Assembly: GCA_021107755.1 (NCBI GenBank)
Contig: JAIOSF010000004.1
Coordinates: 62,001 to 126,000 of the forward strand
Reading direction: 5' to 3'
DNA from: Arcobacteraceae bacterium
GTDB taxonomy: Bacteria > Campylobacterota > Campylobacteria > Campylobacterales > Arcobacteraceae
Length of the DNA stretch: 64,000 bases
In this document: positions 17,502 through 25,703 of the stretch, in pieces
Position numbering within the stretch: position 1 is the stretch's first letter
Layout of the letters: each line of letters begins with the position of its first letter
Notes under the pieces: model-generated
Databases searched by the model: none
Seen by the model: the letters and a program-made list of their open reading frames with translations, nothing else
What the model was told of the DNA's origin: nothing
Made by a program: the position numbers and the translations under genes

Positions 17502-18005
17502 ATGTTCAAATTATTAATAGGTATATTTATATTCATATCAGTTGCTTATAGCTCAAATTCATTGCTAGTGAAAGCTCCAATGAATTATCAAATGGACTAC
17601 ACTAAGGAAACTAGGTGTTTAGTGAGAAACTTTTTTATCTATAAAGATCCACAATGGGCAGCCAAAATAGAACTAAATAATGGTAAAAAAATCTTTTTTT
17701 CAAGTCCGAAATCTTTAATAGAGTTTTATCATAGACCTGGAAAGTGGTTTGATATTGGTGTAAAAAATGAAAAAGATTTTAAAGATATTATTGTAACTGA
17801 TTATGTAACAATGAAACTAATCAATGCAAAAGATGCCTTTTATATTTATGGGAGTCGTGCAATTTCCCCATCAGGTGATGATTTAGTAGCCATAGAAAAT
17901 GAACAAGATGCAAAGAATTTTGCTAAAAAATATAATGGCAAAAGGGTATTTAAATTTAATGAAGTCTCAGACGCACTTATTAGACTTATAAATGGGAGAA
18001 TATAA
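17502..18005 (+). CDS. Second NosL-family protein, secreted, single cysteine
   Basis: This 167-residue protein has an ordinary signal peptide ending near VAYSS and no lipobox. The body resembles the NosL core: KKIFFSSPKSLIEFYHRPGKW, then IVTDYVTMKLINAKDAFYIYGS and a C-terminal DAKNFAKKYNGKRVFKFNEV. It lacks the CxxCxM motif and has one cysteine (Cys39), preceded by methionines (APMNYQMDY) that could bind copper. It is separated from nosY by 28 bases and overlaps the PAS gene by 1 base. A periplasmic copper-handling role is inferred. Confidence 0.75.
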   Translation: MFKLLIGIFIFISVAYSSNSLLVKAPMNYQMDYTKETRCLVRNFFIYKDPQWAAKIELNNGKKIFFSSPKSLIEFYHRPGKWFDIGVKNEKDFKDIIVTDYVTMKLINAKDAFYIYGSRAISPSGDDLVAIENEQDAKNFAKKYNGKRVFKFNEVSDALIRLINGRI

Positions 18006-18532
18006 TGAAAAATAATAAACTAGTACTAGATGAAGAGATTCAATTAGACCCAAAAAGATATATAGTTAGCGAAACTGATGCAAAAGGTAGAATTACATTT
18101 TGTAATGATTATTTTATAGAAATATGTGGGTATAGCAAAGAGGAACTTCTTGGGCAACCTCATAATATAATTAGACATCCCGATATGCCAAAAATTGTAT
18201 TTAAATTATTATGGCAAACTATATCTACAGGTAAAAATATAAATGCAGTAGTAAAAAACTTAGCAAAAGATGGAAGATATTATTGGATATTTACAGAATT
18301 TGAATCAAGACGAGATACAGATACTCATGAAATTATAGGATATACAGCTTCAAGGAAAAGTATATCAAAACATGTAATTGAAGTTATATCTGAATTGTAT
18401 AAAGAACTTTTAAAAATTGAACAAGAAGAGGGTATAGATGCAAGTGAAAAATACCTCATAAACTTTTTGAAAGAAAAAGGTGAAGATATAGAATTTAGTA
18501 ATATTATGGAAGAAATTCATAAGTTTTATTAA
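18005..18532 (+). CDS. CetB/Aer-like PAS-domain protein
   Basis: This 175-residue soluble protein has a PAS domain at about 15 to 130, with the FAD-type PAS signature PHNIIRHPDMP (52-62) and Trp70, as in Aer and Campylobacter CetB. The C-terminal 45 residues are charged helix with no output domain. CetB works with a separate membrane protein, CetA, in energy taxis. Here it closes the nos operon, so it may report respiratory state during N2O respiration (inference). No CetA is seen next to it. Confidence 0.8.
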   Translation: MKNNKLVLDEEIQLDPKRYIVSETDAKGRITFCNDYFIEICGYSKEELLGQPHNIIRHPDMPKIVFKLLWQTISTGKNINAVVKNLAKDGRYYWIFTEFESRRDTDTHEIIGYTASRKSISKHVIEVISELYKELLKIEQEEGIDASEKYLINFLKEKGEDIEFSNIMEEIHKFY

Positions 18533-18544
18533 TTCTTAATTTTA

Positions 18545-18582
18545 CAAGAAGAGTTATTTTCCGATTAGTAAAACTCTTCTTG
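18545..18582. terminator. Bidirectional terminator between converging operons
   Basis: Perfect 11-base arms (CAAGAAGAGTT and AACTCTTCTTG) with a 16-base loop lie between the PAS gene and the opposing NosL-like gene, overlapping the 3-prime end of the latter. The position between converging operons suits a two-way terminator. Short T-runs only, so strength is uncertain. Confidence 0.5.
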
Positions 18583-19012
18583 AAACTTCCTCAAAATTAA
18601 TTATTTCTTGATTTTGTTTGATTGTATTTTTTGTTTTATGTGCTGAAAATCCGTAAGCCATAGGTGTTATGTTTTCAGTATCATAAAATGCAGTTCGTGC
18701 ATCTATCCATTCGCCATTATTAACATCAGTAATCCAAATAACTGCTTTATCTTTCCACATAATTTGTTCCTCATTAAACCATAAAATAGTGCAGCCAATA
18801 TCATCAAACATATATGTTTTCCCTGTATTGGGATTTTTGATTTGAACTGTATTCTTTCTATCACTAACAACCATAACACATCTTGCACACATATCTCTAT
18901 CCCAGTGTACTTTGGTAATACCATCATCTACTTTTTTTTCACAACCAATGAATAACAAAGGAAGAGTAAAAAGCAATAAAAATATTAAATTAAATTGAAT
19001 ATTTCTAATCAT
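18554..19012 (-). CDS. Third NosL-family protein, lipoprotein
   Basis: Taking the ATG at 19012, this is a 152-residue lipoprotein (LLFIGC, Cys24) with the NosL copper motif CARCVM (C42, C45, M47) and FDDIGC (Cys74), as in the nosL of the main cluster. It is 8 bases overlapped with the upstream secreted protein, so the two are cotranslated. A Crp/Fnr-type site lies before the pair. It may serve the facing ABC/FtsX operon or give a second copper route to NosZ; both are inferences. Confidence 0.85.
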   Translation of the reverse strand: MIRNIQFNLIFLLLFTLPLLFIGCEKKVDDGITKVHWDRDMCARCVMVVSDRKNTVQIKNPNTGKTYMFDDIGCTILWFNEEQIMWKDKAVIWITDVNNGEWIDARTAFYDTENITPMAYGFSAHKTKNTIKQNQEIINFEEVSRRVLLIGK

Positions 19013-19490
19013 TAGCAAGTGCCATTTTTTCTAGTAAAAAACATTTATTTTGGTCAATCTCAAATTGAAATAATTTGGCTTTAGATTTTGCACTAACATA
19101 ATTATAAATTATGACAATTTGTGCTTCTAAAAATCTTTTAGAAGTACTACATACTCCATTTACTACAGCTTTTTCCATTCTTTTGTGATCTTCTTTTTTT
19201 ACAGCTTCATCACTCTTTGAACCTATATTTATTTCAAATGTATATATAAGTGTTGTTTTCTCAGATTTAATTGAAGTAAATTTTGTATATTTATCTACAA
19301 CCTTTGGCAAATCTTTTGATAATTCTATTGCAACATATTTAGCTATTTCCACATTTTGAGACTGTAACTGTTCGGGAGATACATCTTGTTGTTTCACTTC
19401 TAAATCATTAGCAAACAAAGAACTAACCGATACTATCAATAAAATAAACAAACCAAATTTTTTACGAAACTTAGAACTTAAAATATGCAT
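19005..19490 (-). CDS. Secreted protein of unknown function paired with NosL-like lipoprotein
   Basis: Starting at the ATG at 19490, which has a GGAG 8 bases upstream, this 161-residue protein has a signal peptide cleaved near SLFAND. The mature part is mixed alpha-beta, with two cysteines (in VCSTSKR and NKCFLLE) that could form a disulfide. I do not recognise the family. A GTG at 19499 is a possible alternative start, but it lies at the SD. It is the first gene after a Crp/Fnr-type promoter and is cotranslated with a NosL-like lipoprotein, so a periplasmic role in copper or N2O metabolism is likely. Confidence 0.6.
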   Translation of the reverse strand: MHILSSKFRKKFGLFILLIVSVSSLFANDLEVKQQDVSPEQLQSQNVEIAKYVAIELSKDLPKVVDKYTKFTSIKSEKTTLIYTFEINIGSKSDEAVKKEDHKRMEKAVVNGVCSTSKRFLEAQIVIIYNYVSAKSKAKLFQFEIDQNKCFLLEKMALAND

Positions 19491-19516
19491 TATATACACT
19501 CCAATTATTTTTTATT

Positions 19517-19558
19517 ATTGTACCATTTTATAAAAATAAAAATATTGACAAACATCAA
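19517..19558 (-). promoter_or_regulatory. Crp/Fnr-type site and promoter of the secreted-protein/NosL-like pair
   Basis: Read on the minus strand, TTGATGTTTGTCAA (19558-19545, centre 19551.5) is followed by a TACAAT -10 at 19522-19517. The centre-to-minus-10 distance is 29.5 bases, identical to nosZ and nosB. The predicted start near 19510 leaves a 20-base leader before the ATG at 19490. Confidence 0.72.
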
Positions 19559-19559
19559 A

Positions 19560-20516
19560 TTATAACCAAACACCATTTTTTATATAATATATTAAAGGGT
19601 AGCTACTTACTAAAAGTAAAAATAAAAGATTGAATACAAGAGATAGTTTATATGCTTTTTTTATTCTTGTATTATCATGAATAAATCCAACAGTCAATCC
19701 ATTAAAAGTACCTACAAAAAGTAGAGTATAAATGAAATAACCAATATAATAATAATCTTTTTGTAAAAAACAAAATGGACAATGATGTGTAGGTAGTTCA
19801 TAAATATAGGTACCAAAATATGAGATAAGACTAATAATTGAGATAATTATGAAGAATAAATTTGCCAATGAAAAAAACTCTTTTTGTCTTAAATAATAAA
19901 ATATTATTATTAGTAAAAAGTTTCCATAAAACAAAGATAATAATATAGGAGTTTGTATCAAAAAGATATTTGATATATAAGAAGTAGCACTACTTGAATA
20001 TAAAGTACCACAACAACTTACCATTTTATCAATATCTATAGCACTAAACATAATACCTTCGAATATAATTTCTGTTAAAAACAATAAAAAAATAATAATA
20101 AAAAATCCAAATTTTATTTTAGTATATTTTAACTCTTTACTTTTTATATCTAAATAGTGTAAAACTAACCAAAATCCAAAAAGATAAATATTAATAATTT
20201 TAAGTATAAAAAGATATGTTCCATATTCTGTTGCATCTACAACTCCAGCTGCACACATAGCTCCTGTAAGGAGATTTGATATCTTATCTAATGTAAATAT
20301 AAAAAATAAAAACAAAGGTAATTTGATAGCAAAAATATATTTAATAATAGTTGCTGTTAAAAAACTTTGTTTTTCAAGTGAATATTGAAGTTTTGTAGTT
20401 GCATTTAAATCCCATTTAAAAAATATTCTTACAGCTAATACAAATGCTACTAAGCTAAAAAAAGCAAAAATAATATTAAGTATAAATATCGCTATTACTT
20501 CAGGAACTAACATCAT
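19560..20516 (-). CDS. Polytopic membrane protein with conserved-looking Cys/His loops
   Basis: This 318-residue protein has about eight hydrophobic helices. Polar loops carry Cys88 (GAMCAAG), Cys168-Cys169 (SCCGT) and a HHCPFC motif at 254-259. I do not recognise the family. The CPFC pair next to two histidines looks like a redox or metal site, broadly recalling VKOR-like CxxC proteins, without enough likeness to assign it. It is the last gene of an ABC/FtsX operon, overlapping the ATPase gene by 4 bases, and neighbours the NosL-like pair. A metal or thiol handling role is inferred. Confidence 0.55.
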   Translation of the reverse strand: MMLVPEVIAIFILNIIFAFFSLVAFVLAVRIFFKWDLNATTKLQYSLEKQSFLTATIIKYIFAIKLPLFLFFIFTLDKISNLLTGAMCAAGVVDATEYGTYLFILKIINIYLFGFWLVLHYLDIKSKELKYTKIKFGFFIIIFLLFLTEIIFEGIMFSAIDIDKMVSCCGTLYSSSATSYISNIFLIQTPILLSLFYGNFLLIIIFYYLRQKEFFSLANLFFIIISIISLISYFGTYIYELPTHHCPFCFLQKDYYYIGYFIYTLLFVGTFNGLTVGFIHDNTRIKKAYKLSLVFNLLFLLLVSSYPLIYYIKNGVWL

Positions 20517-21193
20517 TCGTGTATATCTCCAATAGTACCATTTTTTATCTCTATAATTTTATCTACAAAATCAAGATTAAAAAACAAAGGATCGTGAGTA
20601 GCTACTATAATTGTTTTATTTGATTGTTTGAGTTTTCGTAAAATATCTATAAAATTAAGTGAAAGTTTTTCATCAAGATTTGCAGTTGGTTCATCTGCAA
20701 TTATAATTTTTGGATCATTTATATGGGCTCTTGCTATTGCAACTCTTTGTTGCTCACCTCCTGATAAATTTCTTACAATCATATTTTGTTTATGGCTTAT
20801 ATCAAATTTTTCCATCACTTGATTTAATTTATTAAGTGCTTCTTTTTCATCTGGATTTGTTGGTACTAGGGGTAAAAGTATATTGTCTTTTACACTTAGT
20901 GTTGGAATCAAATTATATTTTTGGAATATAAAACCAATATTTTTTCTTCTATAAAGAGCCGCAAAATTATCTGGAAGTTTTGATATACGATTATTATCCA
21001 CTATTACTTCGCCACTAGTAGGCTTACTTAAAGCTGCAATAAGTGATAAAATTGTACTTTTCCCACTTCCGCTAGCTCCTTTAAGTACTATTAATTCGCC
21101 CTCTTTGAACTCCAAGTTTATATTTTCTAATGCTGTTACTTTATGATCATTATTTATCTCATATATTTTTGTGACATTTTCTAATTTTATCAT
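20513..21193 (-). CDS. MacB/LolD-type ABC transporter ATP-binding protein
   Basis: This 226-residue ATPase has Walker A GASGSGKST, signature LSGGEQQRVAIARA, Walker B IIIADEPTANLDE and H-loop ATHD. It is of the LolD/MacB class, which usually works with FtsX-type permeases in mechanotransmission or lipoprotein extraction rather than in substrate import. Both neighbours overlap by 4 bases, so the operon is translationally coupled. Its permease is the adjacent FtsX-like protein. Confidence 0.9.
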   Translation of the reverse strand: MIKLENVTKIYEINNDHKVTALENINLEFKEGELIVLKGASGSGKSTILSLIAALSKPTSGEVIVDNNRISKLPDNFAALYRRKNIGFIFQKYNLIPTLSVKDNILLPLVPTNPDEKEALNKLNQVMEKFDISHKQNMIVRNLSGGEQQRVAIARAHINDPKIIIADEPTANLDEKLSLNFIDILRKLKQSNKTIIVATHDPLFFNLDFVDKIIEIKNGTIGDIHE

Positions 21194-22383
21194 CTTATAA
21201 CCTCGTCTGTTTCAAGTGTTGCTGTTCTCCAAGAAGGGATAATAGTTGCTGCTATATAAATAGGAACACTTAGGAAAAATACTAAAAATAAAGTCTGAAA
21301 ATCAAATACAAAAGGCAACTCAAAAGTTGTTTTTAATTCACTATATCCAACAAATACATCTCTTAAAAGTGGAGCTTGAAATAAATAAACAAATGCAAAT
21401 GCAGATATAATTCCTATCATATAAGCTAAAAATGAGATAATAAAACTTTCATAGAATTTTTCTTTTAAAACATCATCTACCGTCCATCCTATTGCTTTAA
21501 GTATTCCTATTTCTCTTTTTTCTTCACTACTTAAGCCACTTGATTTATCATAAATAATCATAAAAAAAGTAAATAATGAGATAATAAATATAGTTAAAAA
21601 TATTCCACTTTTGTAGTTAAAAATATTTTGATAACTTACTTTAAAATCTTCAGAAGTTACAACTCTAGTATCTGGATACATAAGTTTTATTTTTTGTGAT
21701 ATTGTACTTATCTCTTCCGGGTTTGCTACTTTTACAACTATATCTGTAGTTTTATCTTCATTTATATCAAATATTTCTTTTGCATTTTCTTTTGACATTA
21801 TTATCACATCATTGGATTCTAATTGTATATTACTATTAAATGTTCCTGCTATTGTAAGCTTTTTGATTGAGCCATCTGGTTTAATAAAGTTAAAATAATT
21901 TTGTAAATAATATCCTTTTTTTAGAGATTCATACACTCCTTGTCCAACTATCATGGAGGAATTTTCACTTAACTCATTTAGGTCAAATTTTTTTACAATA
22001 TTCTCAAAGCTTTTTTTATACTGATTCTCATAAGCATCTAATCCAACAATAGTAAAATTTACTCCTACATTTTCAAAATAATAATATCCCCAAACTCTGG
22101 CAACCGCATCAGTAACCCCAGTGATGGTCAAGATATCATCAACAACACTTGTATCTATATCGTATGATTTTCCAGCTTTTATTTTTTGTACTGTAATTTG
22201 TGGTAAGGCTTCAACAGTAGAGTTTAATTCATATTTAATAGAATTGGATATAAAAAAAATTGAAGTTAATAAAAAAGTTAAAAGTATAAAAATATTTAGA
22301 ATAAAAAAATTCTTACTTTTTTGTCTTAATATTGCATTTATTGCATATTGAATTAAATATAAATTTATTTTTTCTTTTATCAT
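21190..22383 (-). CDS. FtsX/MacB-like ABC transporter permease
   Basis: This 397-residue protein has the MacB plan: a first membrane helix (about 25 to 48), a periplasmic domain of about 210 residues, then three helices near 263-285, 312-335 and 358-380. The SSEEKREIGILKAIGWTVDDV segment after the second helix is the coupling motif of this class. It has no fused ATPase. Between its neighbours it forms a four-gene operon with 4-base overlaps. The substrate is unknown; the link with NosL suggests copper-related periplasmic work. Confidence 0.85.
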   Translation of the reverse strand: MIKEKINLYLIQYAINAILRQKSKNFFILNIFILLTFLLTSIFFISNSIKYELNSTVEALPQITVQKIKAGKSYDIDTSVVDDILTITGVTDAVARVWGYYYFENVGVNFTIVGLDAYENQYKKSFENIVKKFDLNELSENSSMIVGQGVYESLKKGYYLQNYFNFIKPDGSIKKLTIAGTFNSNIQLESNDVIIMSKENAKEIFDINEDKTTDIVVKVANPEEISTISQKIKLMYPDTRVVTSEDFKVSYQNIFNYKSGIFLTIFIISLFTFFMIIYDKSSGLSSEEKREIGILKAIGWTVDDVLKEKFYESFIISFLAYMIGIISAFAFVYLFQAPLLRDVFVGYSELKTTFELPFVFDFQTLFLVFFLSVPIYIAATIIPSWRTATLETDEVIR

Positions 22384-22673
22384 TTGTATCCTTGTGAATG
22401 TGAATATGTGAATGTTGAGGGGAAGTACTCTCTTAAATTTCCATCATCTTTATAGATACTAAATATATCAGCTAAACTTCTATGTCTTATATAAGTAGCC
22501 TCAGTAGAGATTGCAAGATCAGGAAGTTGCACTAGTTGTACAAACTCTATTTTTGCCTCTTTCATCTCTTTTGTCATAGACTTATTGTTTTGTAAATAAA
22601 TAACTTGTATGAAAAGTAGAGTAAATAATGAAATTATTGTATAAAATAGATACGTAGTTTTTTTATTCATCAT
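22380..22673 (-). CDS. Small single-pass membrane protein leading the ABC/FtsX operon
   Basis: This 97-residue protein has one N-terminal membrane helix (about 8 to 27) and a periplasmic part of about 65 residues with a KIEFVQLVQLPDLAISTEATYIRHRSLADIF segment, quoted here only as evidence that it is polar and probably folded. I do not recognise the family. It is the first gene of the four-gene operon and overlaps the permease gene by 4 bases. No clear ribosome site or Crp/Fnr site is seen upstream. It may be a membrane-fusion-like or substrate-binding partner of the permease. Confidence 0.6.
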   Translation of the reverse strand: MMNKKTTYLFYTIISLFTLLFIQVIYLQNNKSMTKEMKEAKIEFVQLVQLPDLAISTEATYIRHRSLADIFSIYKDDGNLREYFPSTFTYSHSQGYK

Positions 22674-22778
22674 TAGCCAACTTGTAAATTTTTTTCATAA
22701 ATATAAATATCTCTTTTAATAATTATTTGTTTATAATATCTAATATATGTTAAATAAATCTACTTAATATTGTAATAT

Positions 22779-23675
22779 TTAATATTTTATCCATTGTTGT
22801 TTAATGTTTTTAATATCTAAACTTGGGCTAATCCCAAAATAGCTTGTGTACTCCCTACTAAATTGAGAAGGGCTTTGATATCCAACAGAAAAAGAAGCTC
22901 CGGTAATATCCATATTCTCTGACACCATCAAGCTTTTTGCTTTTTGTAGTCTTTGAATCTTTATATATTTTAGTGGACTAACAGAGGTTATTGTTTTAAA
23001 ATGTTTATGAAAAGATGAAATACTCATATTTACAGACTTTGCAAGATCTTCAATAAAAATCAAGTCAAATAAATTATCATTTATATAGAGTATAGTTTGA
23101 TAAACTTTATAGGCATTCCCTTCTGCAAATGCAAGTTGTTTAAGTTCTGTATTATTATTTGAGATAAGTAATCTATACAAAATTTCTTTTAGATATAAAT
23201 CGCTAAGTGCATTGATATCTTCTGGGTTTTTTAATAAGTTAACTAAACGAGAAGTCGCATCCAATAAATTTTCCGTTATATTATATGAAGATATGGCTAA
23301 TTTTGTATGAGAAGTTTTTTTAGCTTTAATAGAAAATTGTTCAATAGTTTCAAATATTTGTTTTAAATTAAAAATAATTTGCAGGGATAAAAAAGGTTTA
23401 TTTTCACTTGCTTGAGTAATTTTACCAGATACGGGTAAAAAAGAAGATGAAATAAGATAGGAGGAAGAATCATATTCTATTGTTTGATTATTAATTGTAA
23501 CAAGCTTTTTTCCTTGAATAATTATAAATAATGAAGGTTCATAAATAGTTTGTAGAGTTTGAGTTGTATTTGATGATTTAAAAATATTTACAGAAGGAAT
23601 TAGTGTATGATTAATCCCTTCTTTTAAAGATTGCATTTGAATTAAATGTAATAAATTTTCAAATCGATTATCCAT
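22779..23675 (-). CDS. AraC-family transcription regulator
   Basis: Of 298 residues, an N-terminal AraC_N cupin-like domain (about 20 to 180, with YEPSLFIIIQGKK) is followed by a C-terminal double helix-turn-helix (about 195 to 295). The second helix-turn-helix carries the AraC signature region, with ASFSVGYQSPSQFSREY. It starts one base after the SDR stop, so the two are cotranscribed. It probably regulates the SDR gene or detoxification genes in response to a small molecule. The ligand is unknown. Confidence 0.9.
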   Translation of the reverse strand: MDNRFENLLHLIQMQSLKEGINHTLIPSVNIFKSSNTTQTLQTIYEPSLFIIIQGKKLVTINNQTIEYDSSSYLISSSFLPVSGKITQASENKPFLSLQIIFNLKQIFETIEQFSIKAKKTSHTKLAISSYNITENLLDATSRLVNLLKNPEDINALSDLYLKEILYRLLISNNNTELKQLAFAEGNAYKVYQTILYINDNLFDLIFIEDLAKSVNMSISSFHKHFKTITSVSPLKYIKIQRLQKAKSLMVSENMDITGASFSVGYQSPSQFSREYTSYFGISPSLDIKNIKQQWIKY

Positions 23676-24428
23676 TTATAAAAACATACCTCCTGAGATT
23701 TCTATTCTTTGGGCATTAATCCAATGACATTCTTCTGATACAAGGTTAGCCAATGCAGCACCTATATCATCAGCATAACCTGCTCGACCAAGCGCAGTTT
23801 GTGAAGATATGAAGTTATTAACTTGTTTATTATCTCTAACAGTACCATTGCCAAAATCTGTTTCTATTGCTCCTGGAGCAATTGTATTTACTGTGATATT
23901 ATGATTTCCCAACTCTTGTGCTAGATATTTTGTCATAACTTCAACTGCTCCTTTCATCATAGCGTAAGCACTAAAACCTGTTAAACAAAATCTTGTAAGA
24001 CCTGTTGAAATATTAATTATAGTACCACCATCCTTTATGAAAGGTAAGAGTTTTTGTGTTAAAAAGTAAGGACCTTTTACATGTACATTATATAATTGAT
24101 CTAATTCTTCTACTGTTGTATTAGCGATAGAAGCATTGATACCTATACCTGCATTATTGACCAATAAATCTATATTTTGGCATTGCCATTTAGTTTGTAT
24201 TTCATTCTTTAGTTGAGTGATAAATAGTTCAAAAGAATCAACTTTAGTAGTATCAAGCTGTAATGCAATAGCCTCTTGTCCATAAAATTTAATTTCTTGA
24301 ATCACTTCATCTGCTTTTTCTTTTGAATTGTTGTAGGTAAAAATGATGTGATAACCTTTTTGTGCTAAATGCAAAGCCATACTTCTACCTAATCCTCTAC
24401 TTGCCCCTGTAATCAATCCTATTTTCAT
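23676..24428 (-). CDS. SDR-family NAD(P)-dependent oxidoreductase
   Basis: This 250-residue classical short-chain dehydrogenase has the cofactor motif TGASRGLG at 7-14, the NNAG motif, and a catalytic Ser-Tyr-Lys set in NISTGL, then YAMMK. A TDFG segment follows the PG motif. It resembles 3-oxoacyl-ACP reductase-like enzymes, but the substrate cannot be told. It leads a two-gene operon with the AraC regulator. A TATAAT -10 candidate lies at 24464-24469 (minus). Confidence 0.9.
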   Translation of the reverse strand: MKIGLITGASRGLGRSMALHLAQKGYHIIFTYNNSKEKADEVIQEIKFYGQEAIALQLDTTKVDSFELFITQLKNEIQTKWQCQNIDLLVNNAGIGINASIANTTVEELDQLYNVHVKGPYFLTQKLLPFIKDGGTIINISTGLTRFCLTGFSAYAMMKGAVEVMTKYLAQELGNHNITVNTIAPGAIETDFGNGTVRDNKQVNNFISSQTALGRAGYADDIGAALANLVSEECHWINAQRIEISGGMFL

Positions 24429-24463
24429 AGTGGATCTCCTATATTTTAATAGTAGTGTAACAA

Positions 24464-24469
24464 ATTATA
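24464..24469 (-). promoter_or_regulatory. -10 element upstream of the SDR/AraC operon
   Basis: TATAAT reads on the minus strand 35 bases before the SDR start in the 164-base spacer between the SDR and hisIE. An AGGAGATCC ribosome site precedes the ATG. The rest of the spacer shows nothing else recognisable. Confidence 0.45.
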
Positions 24470-24592
24470 GAAGTTAAGTGTTAGATGATTTCTCTTTAAT
24501 ATTTGCCTAATTCTCTAAAATATTAATAATTTGATTGAGATGAATGGTACATGAAGTTAGTAAAAAGTTTATGAGAAGCGGGTAGTTTTATA

Positions 24593-25276
24593 CTACTCAC
24601 TTCTTGAATTTTTTTCCTCAATGCCACTTAAACCAAATCTTTTTGCAATCTCTTGTTTGATTCTATCTGGGCTTATATTTTGGCTAGCAAGTGCTACTAA
24701 AGAATGGTAAAGTAGATCAGCACCTTCATAGATGATTTCTTCTGTGTCATTATCTTTTACTGCAAAGGTAAATTCTCCAGCTTCTTCTACAATTTTTTTG
24801 AGCATTGAGTTTTGTTTCCCTTGGAGAAGTTTTGCTGTGTATGATTTAGTTGGGTCATCGTGCTTTCTCTCAAGGATTGTGTGATATAAACTATCTACTA
24901 CACCGTAAGCAGCTGTTGTATCAACTTCTACTTCACTTGTAGTCTCTCCTGTTTTTATATCTGTAAAAAAGCAAGATTTTCTCCCTGTATGACAAGCTAC
25001 TCCTGCTTGATTTACTTTCAATAGGATTGTGTCATTGTCACAATCAAGGCTTATAGATACAACCTCTTGAGTATGGCTTGAACTTTCACCTTTTTTCCAA
25101 AGTCTTTGTTTGCTTCTACTAAAATAGTGAGCATAATTTGTGCTAAGTGTTAATTCTAATGCTTCTTTATTCATATATGCAAGCATAAGCACTTCATTTG
25201 TTGTGTTGTCTTGTGTAATAACTGGAATGATTCCGTTATTTTTTTCAAAATCTATTGTATCTATGATGTTAGCCAT
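24593..25276 (-). CDS. hisIE: Bifunctional phosphoribosyl-AMP cyclohydrolase / phosphoribosyl-ATP pyrophosphatase
   Basis: Of 227 residues, the HisI domain (about 1 to 115) has the metal site region DCDNDTILLKVNQ and CHTGRKSCFF. The HisE domain (about 128 to 220) has the MazG-like KIVEEAGEF motif. The enzyme performs steps two and three of histidine synthesis. The fused order HisI-HisE is usual in this phylum and in enterobacteria. It follows a coiled-coil protein gene by 10 bases in the same direction. Confidence 0.96.
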   Translation of the reverse strand: MANIIDTIDFEKNNGIIPVITQDNTTNEVLMLAYMNKEALELTLSTNYAHYFSRSKQRLWKKGESSSHTQEVVSISLDCDNDTILLKVNQAGVACHTGRKSCFFTDIKTGETTSEVEVDTTAAYGVVDSLYHTILERKHDDPTKSYTAKLLQGKQNSMLKKIVEEAGEFTFAVKDNDTEEIIYEGADLLYHSLVALASQNISPDRIKQEIAKRFGLSGIEEKNSRSE

Positions 25277-25286
25277 CTATTTCCTC

Positions 25287-25667
25287 TTAGTTGTTAAATA
25301 TTTTATCAAAAATTGATTTTTCTTCTTTTTGAATCTCTTGGTTTTCTATCGTAGTATTTGTGTCGTTTATAGTAGTATTAGTATCAATATTTGTGGTGTT
25401 GGTATCACCTCTATCATATTTTATTAATACTAACTCCTCTTCAAGTAAAAATATTTTTTGTTTTTGTGTTGCAATAGTATCTTGTAATACTTGATTTTCT
25501 GCTTTTAAAGTGGAAATTTGGCTTTCTAAGTTTTCAATTTTTTTACTTGAAGATGAGTTTTGTTGTAGAAGTGAATTTGATATTTTATCATAGTCAGTTA
25601 ATTGGATATATAGAAATACCAATGCTAATGCTAAGATAAGGATGATTATATATTTTATTTTTTGCAT
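25287..25667 (-). CDS. Single-pass coiled-coil protein with Asn-Thr repeats
   Basis: This 126-residue protein has an N-terminal membrane helix (about 5 to 23), a coiled coil (about 35 to 85), and then a low-complexity stretch with three DTNTT-type repeats near residues 88 to 107. A short charged tail ends IFDKIFNN. The function is not recognised. It lies between the SPFH gene and hisIE, both co-oriented. The plan recalls small envelope scaffold proteins, without firm support. Confidence 0.6.
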   Translation of the reverse strand: MQKIKYIIILILALALVFLYIQLTDYDKISNSLLQQNSSSSKKIENLESQISTLKAENQVLQDTIATQKQKIFLLEEELVLIKYDRGDTNTTNIDTNTTINDTNTTIENQEIQKEEKSIFDKIFNN

Positions 25668-25675
25668 TATATAAT

Positions 25676-25697
25676 AAAGAGAGAAAAATCTCTCTTT
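25676..25697 (-). terminator. Hairpin after the SPFH protein gene
   Basis: Nine-base arms (AAAGAGAGA and TCTCTCTTT) with a 4-base loop lie 7 bases beyond the SPFH stop on the minus strand. The T-run is short, so termination may be partial. The next gene begins at 25667. Confidence 0.5.
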
Positions 25698-25703
25698 TTA
25701 AAG

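Noticed and set aside
22674-22778. Crp/Fnr box before the ABC/FtsX operon
   Set aside because: I looked for TTG-N8-CAA on both strands in this AT-rich spacer and found none.
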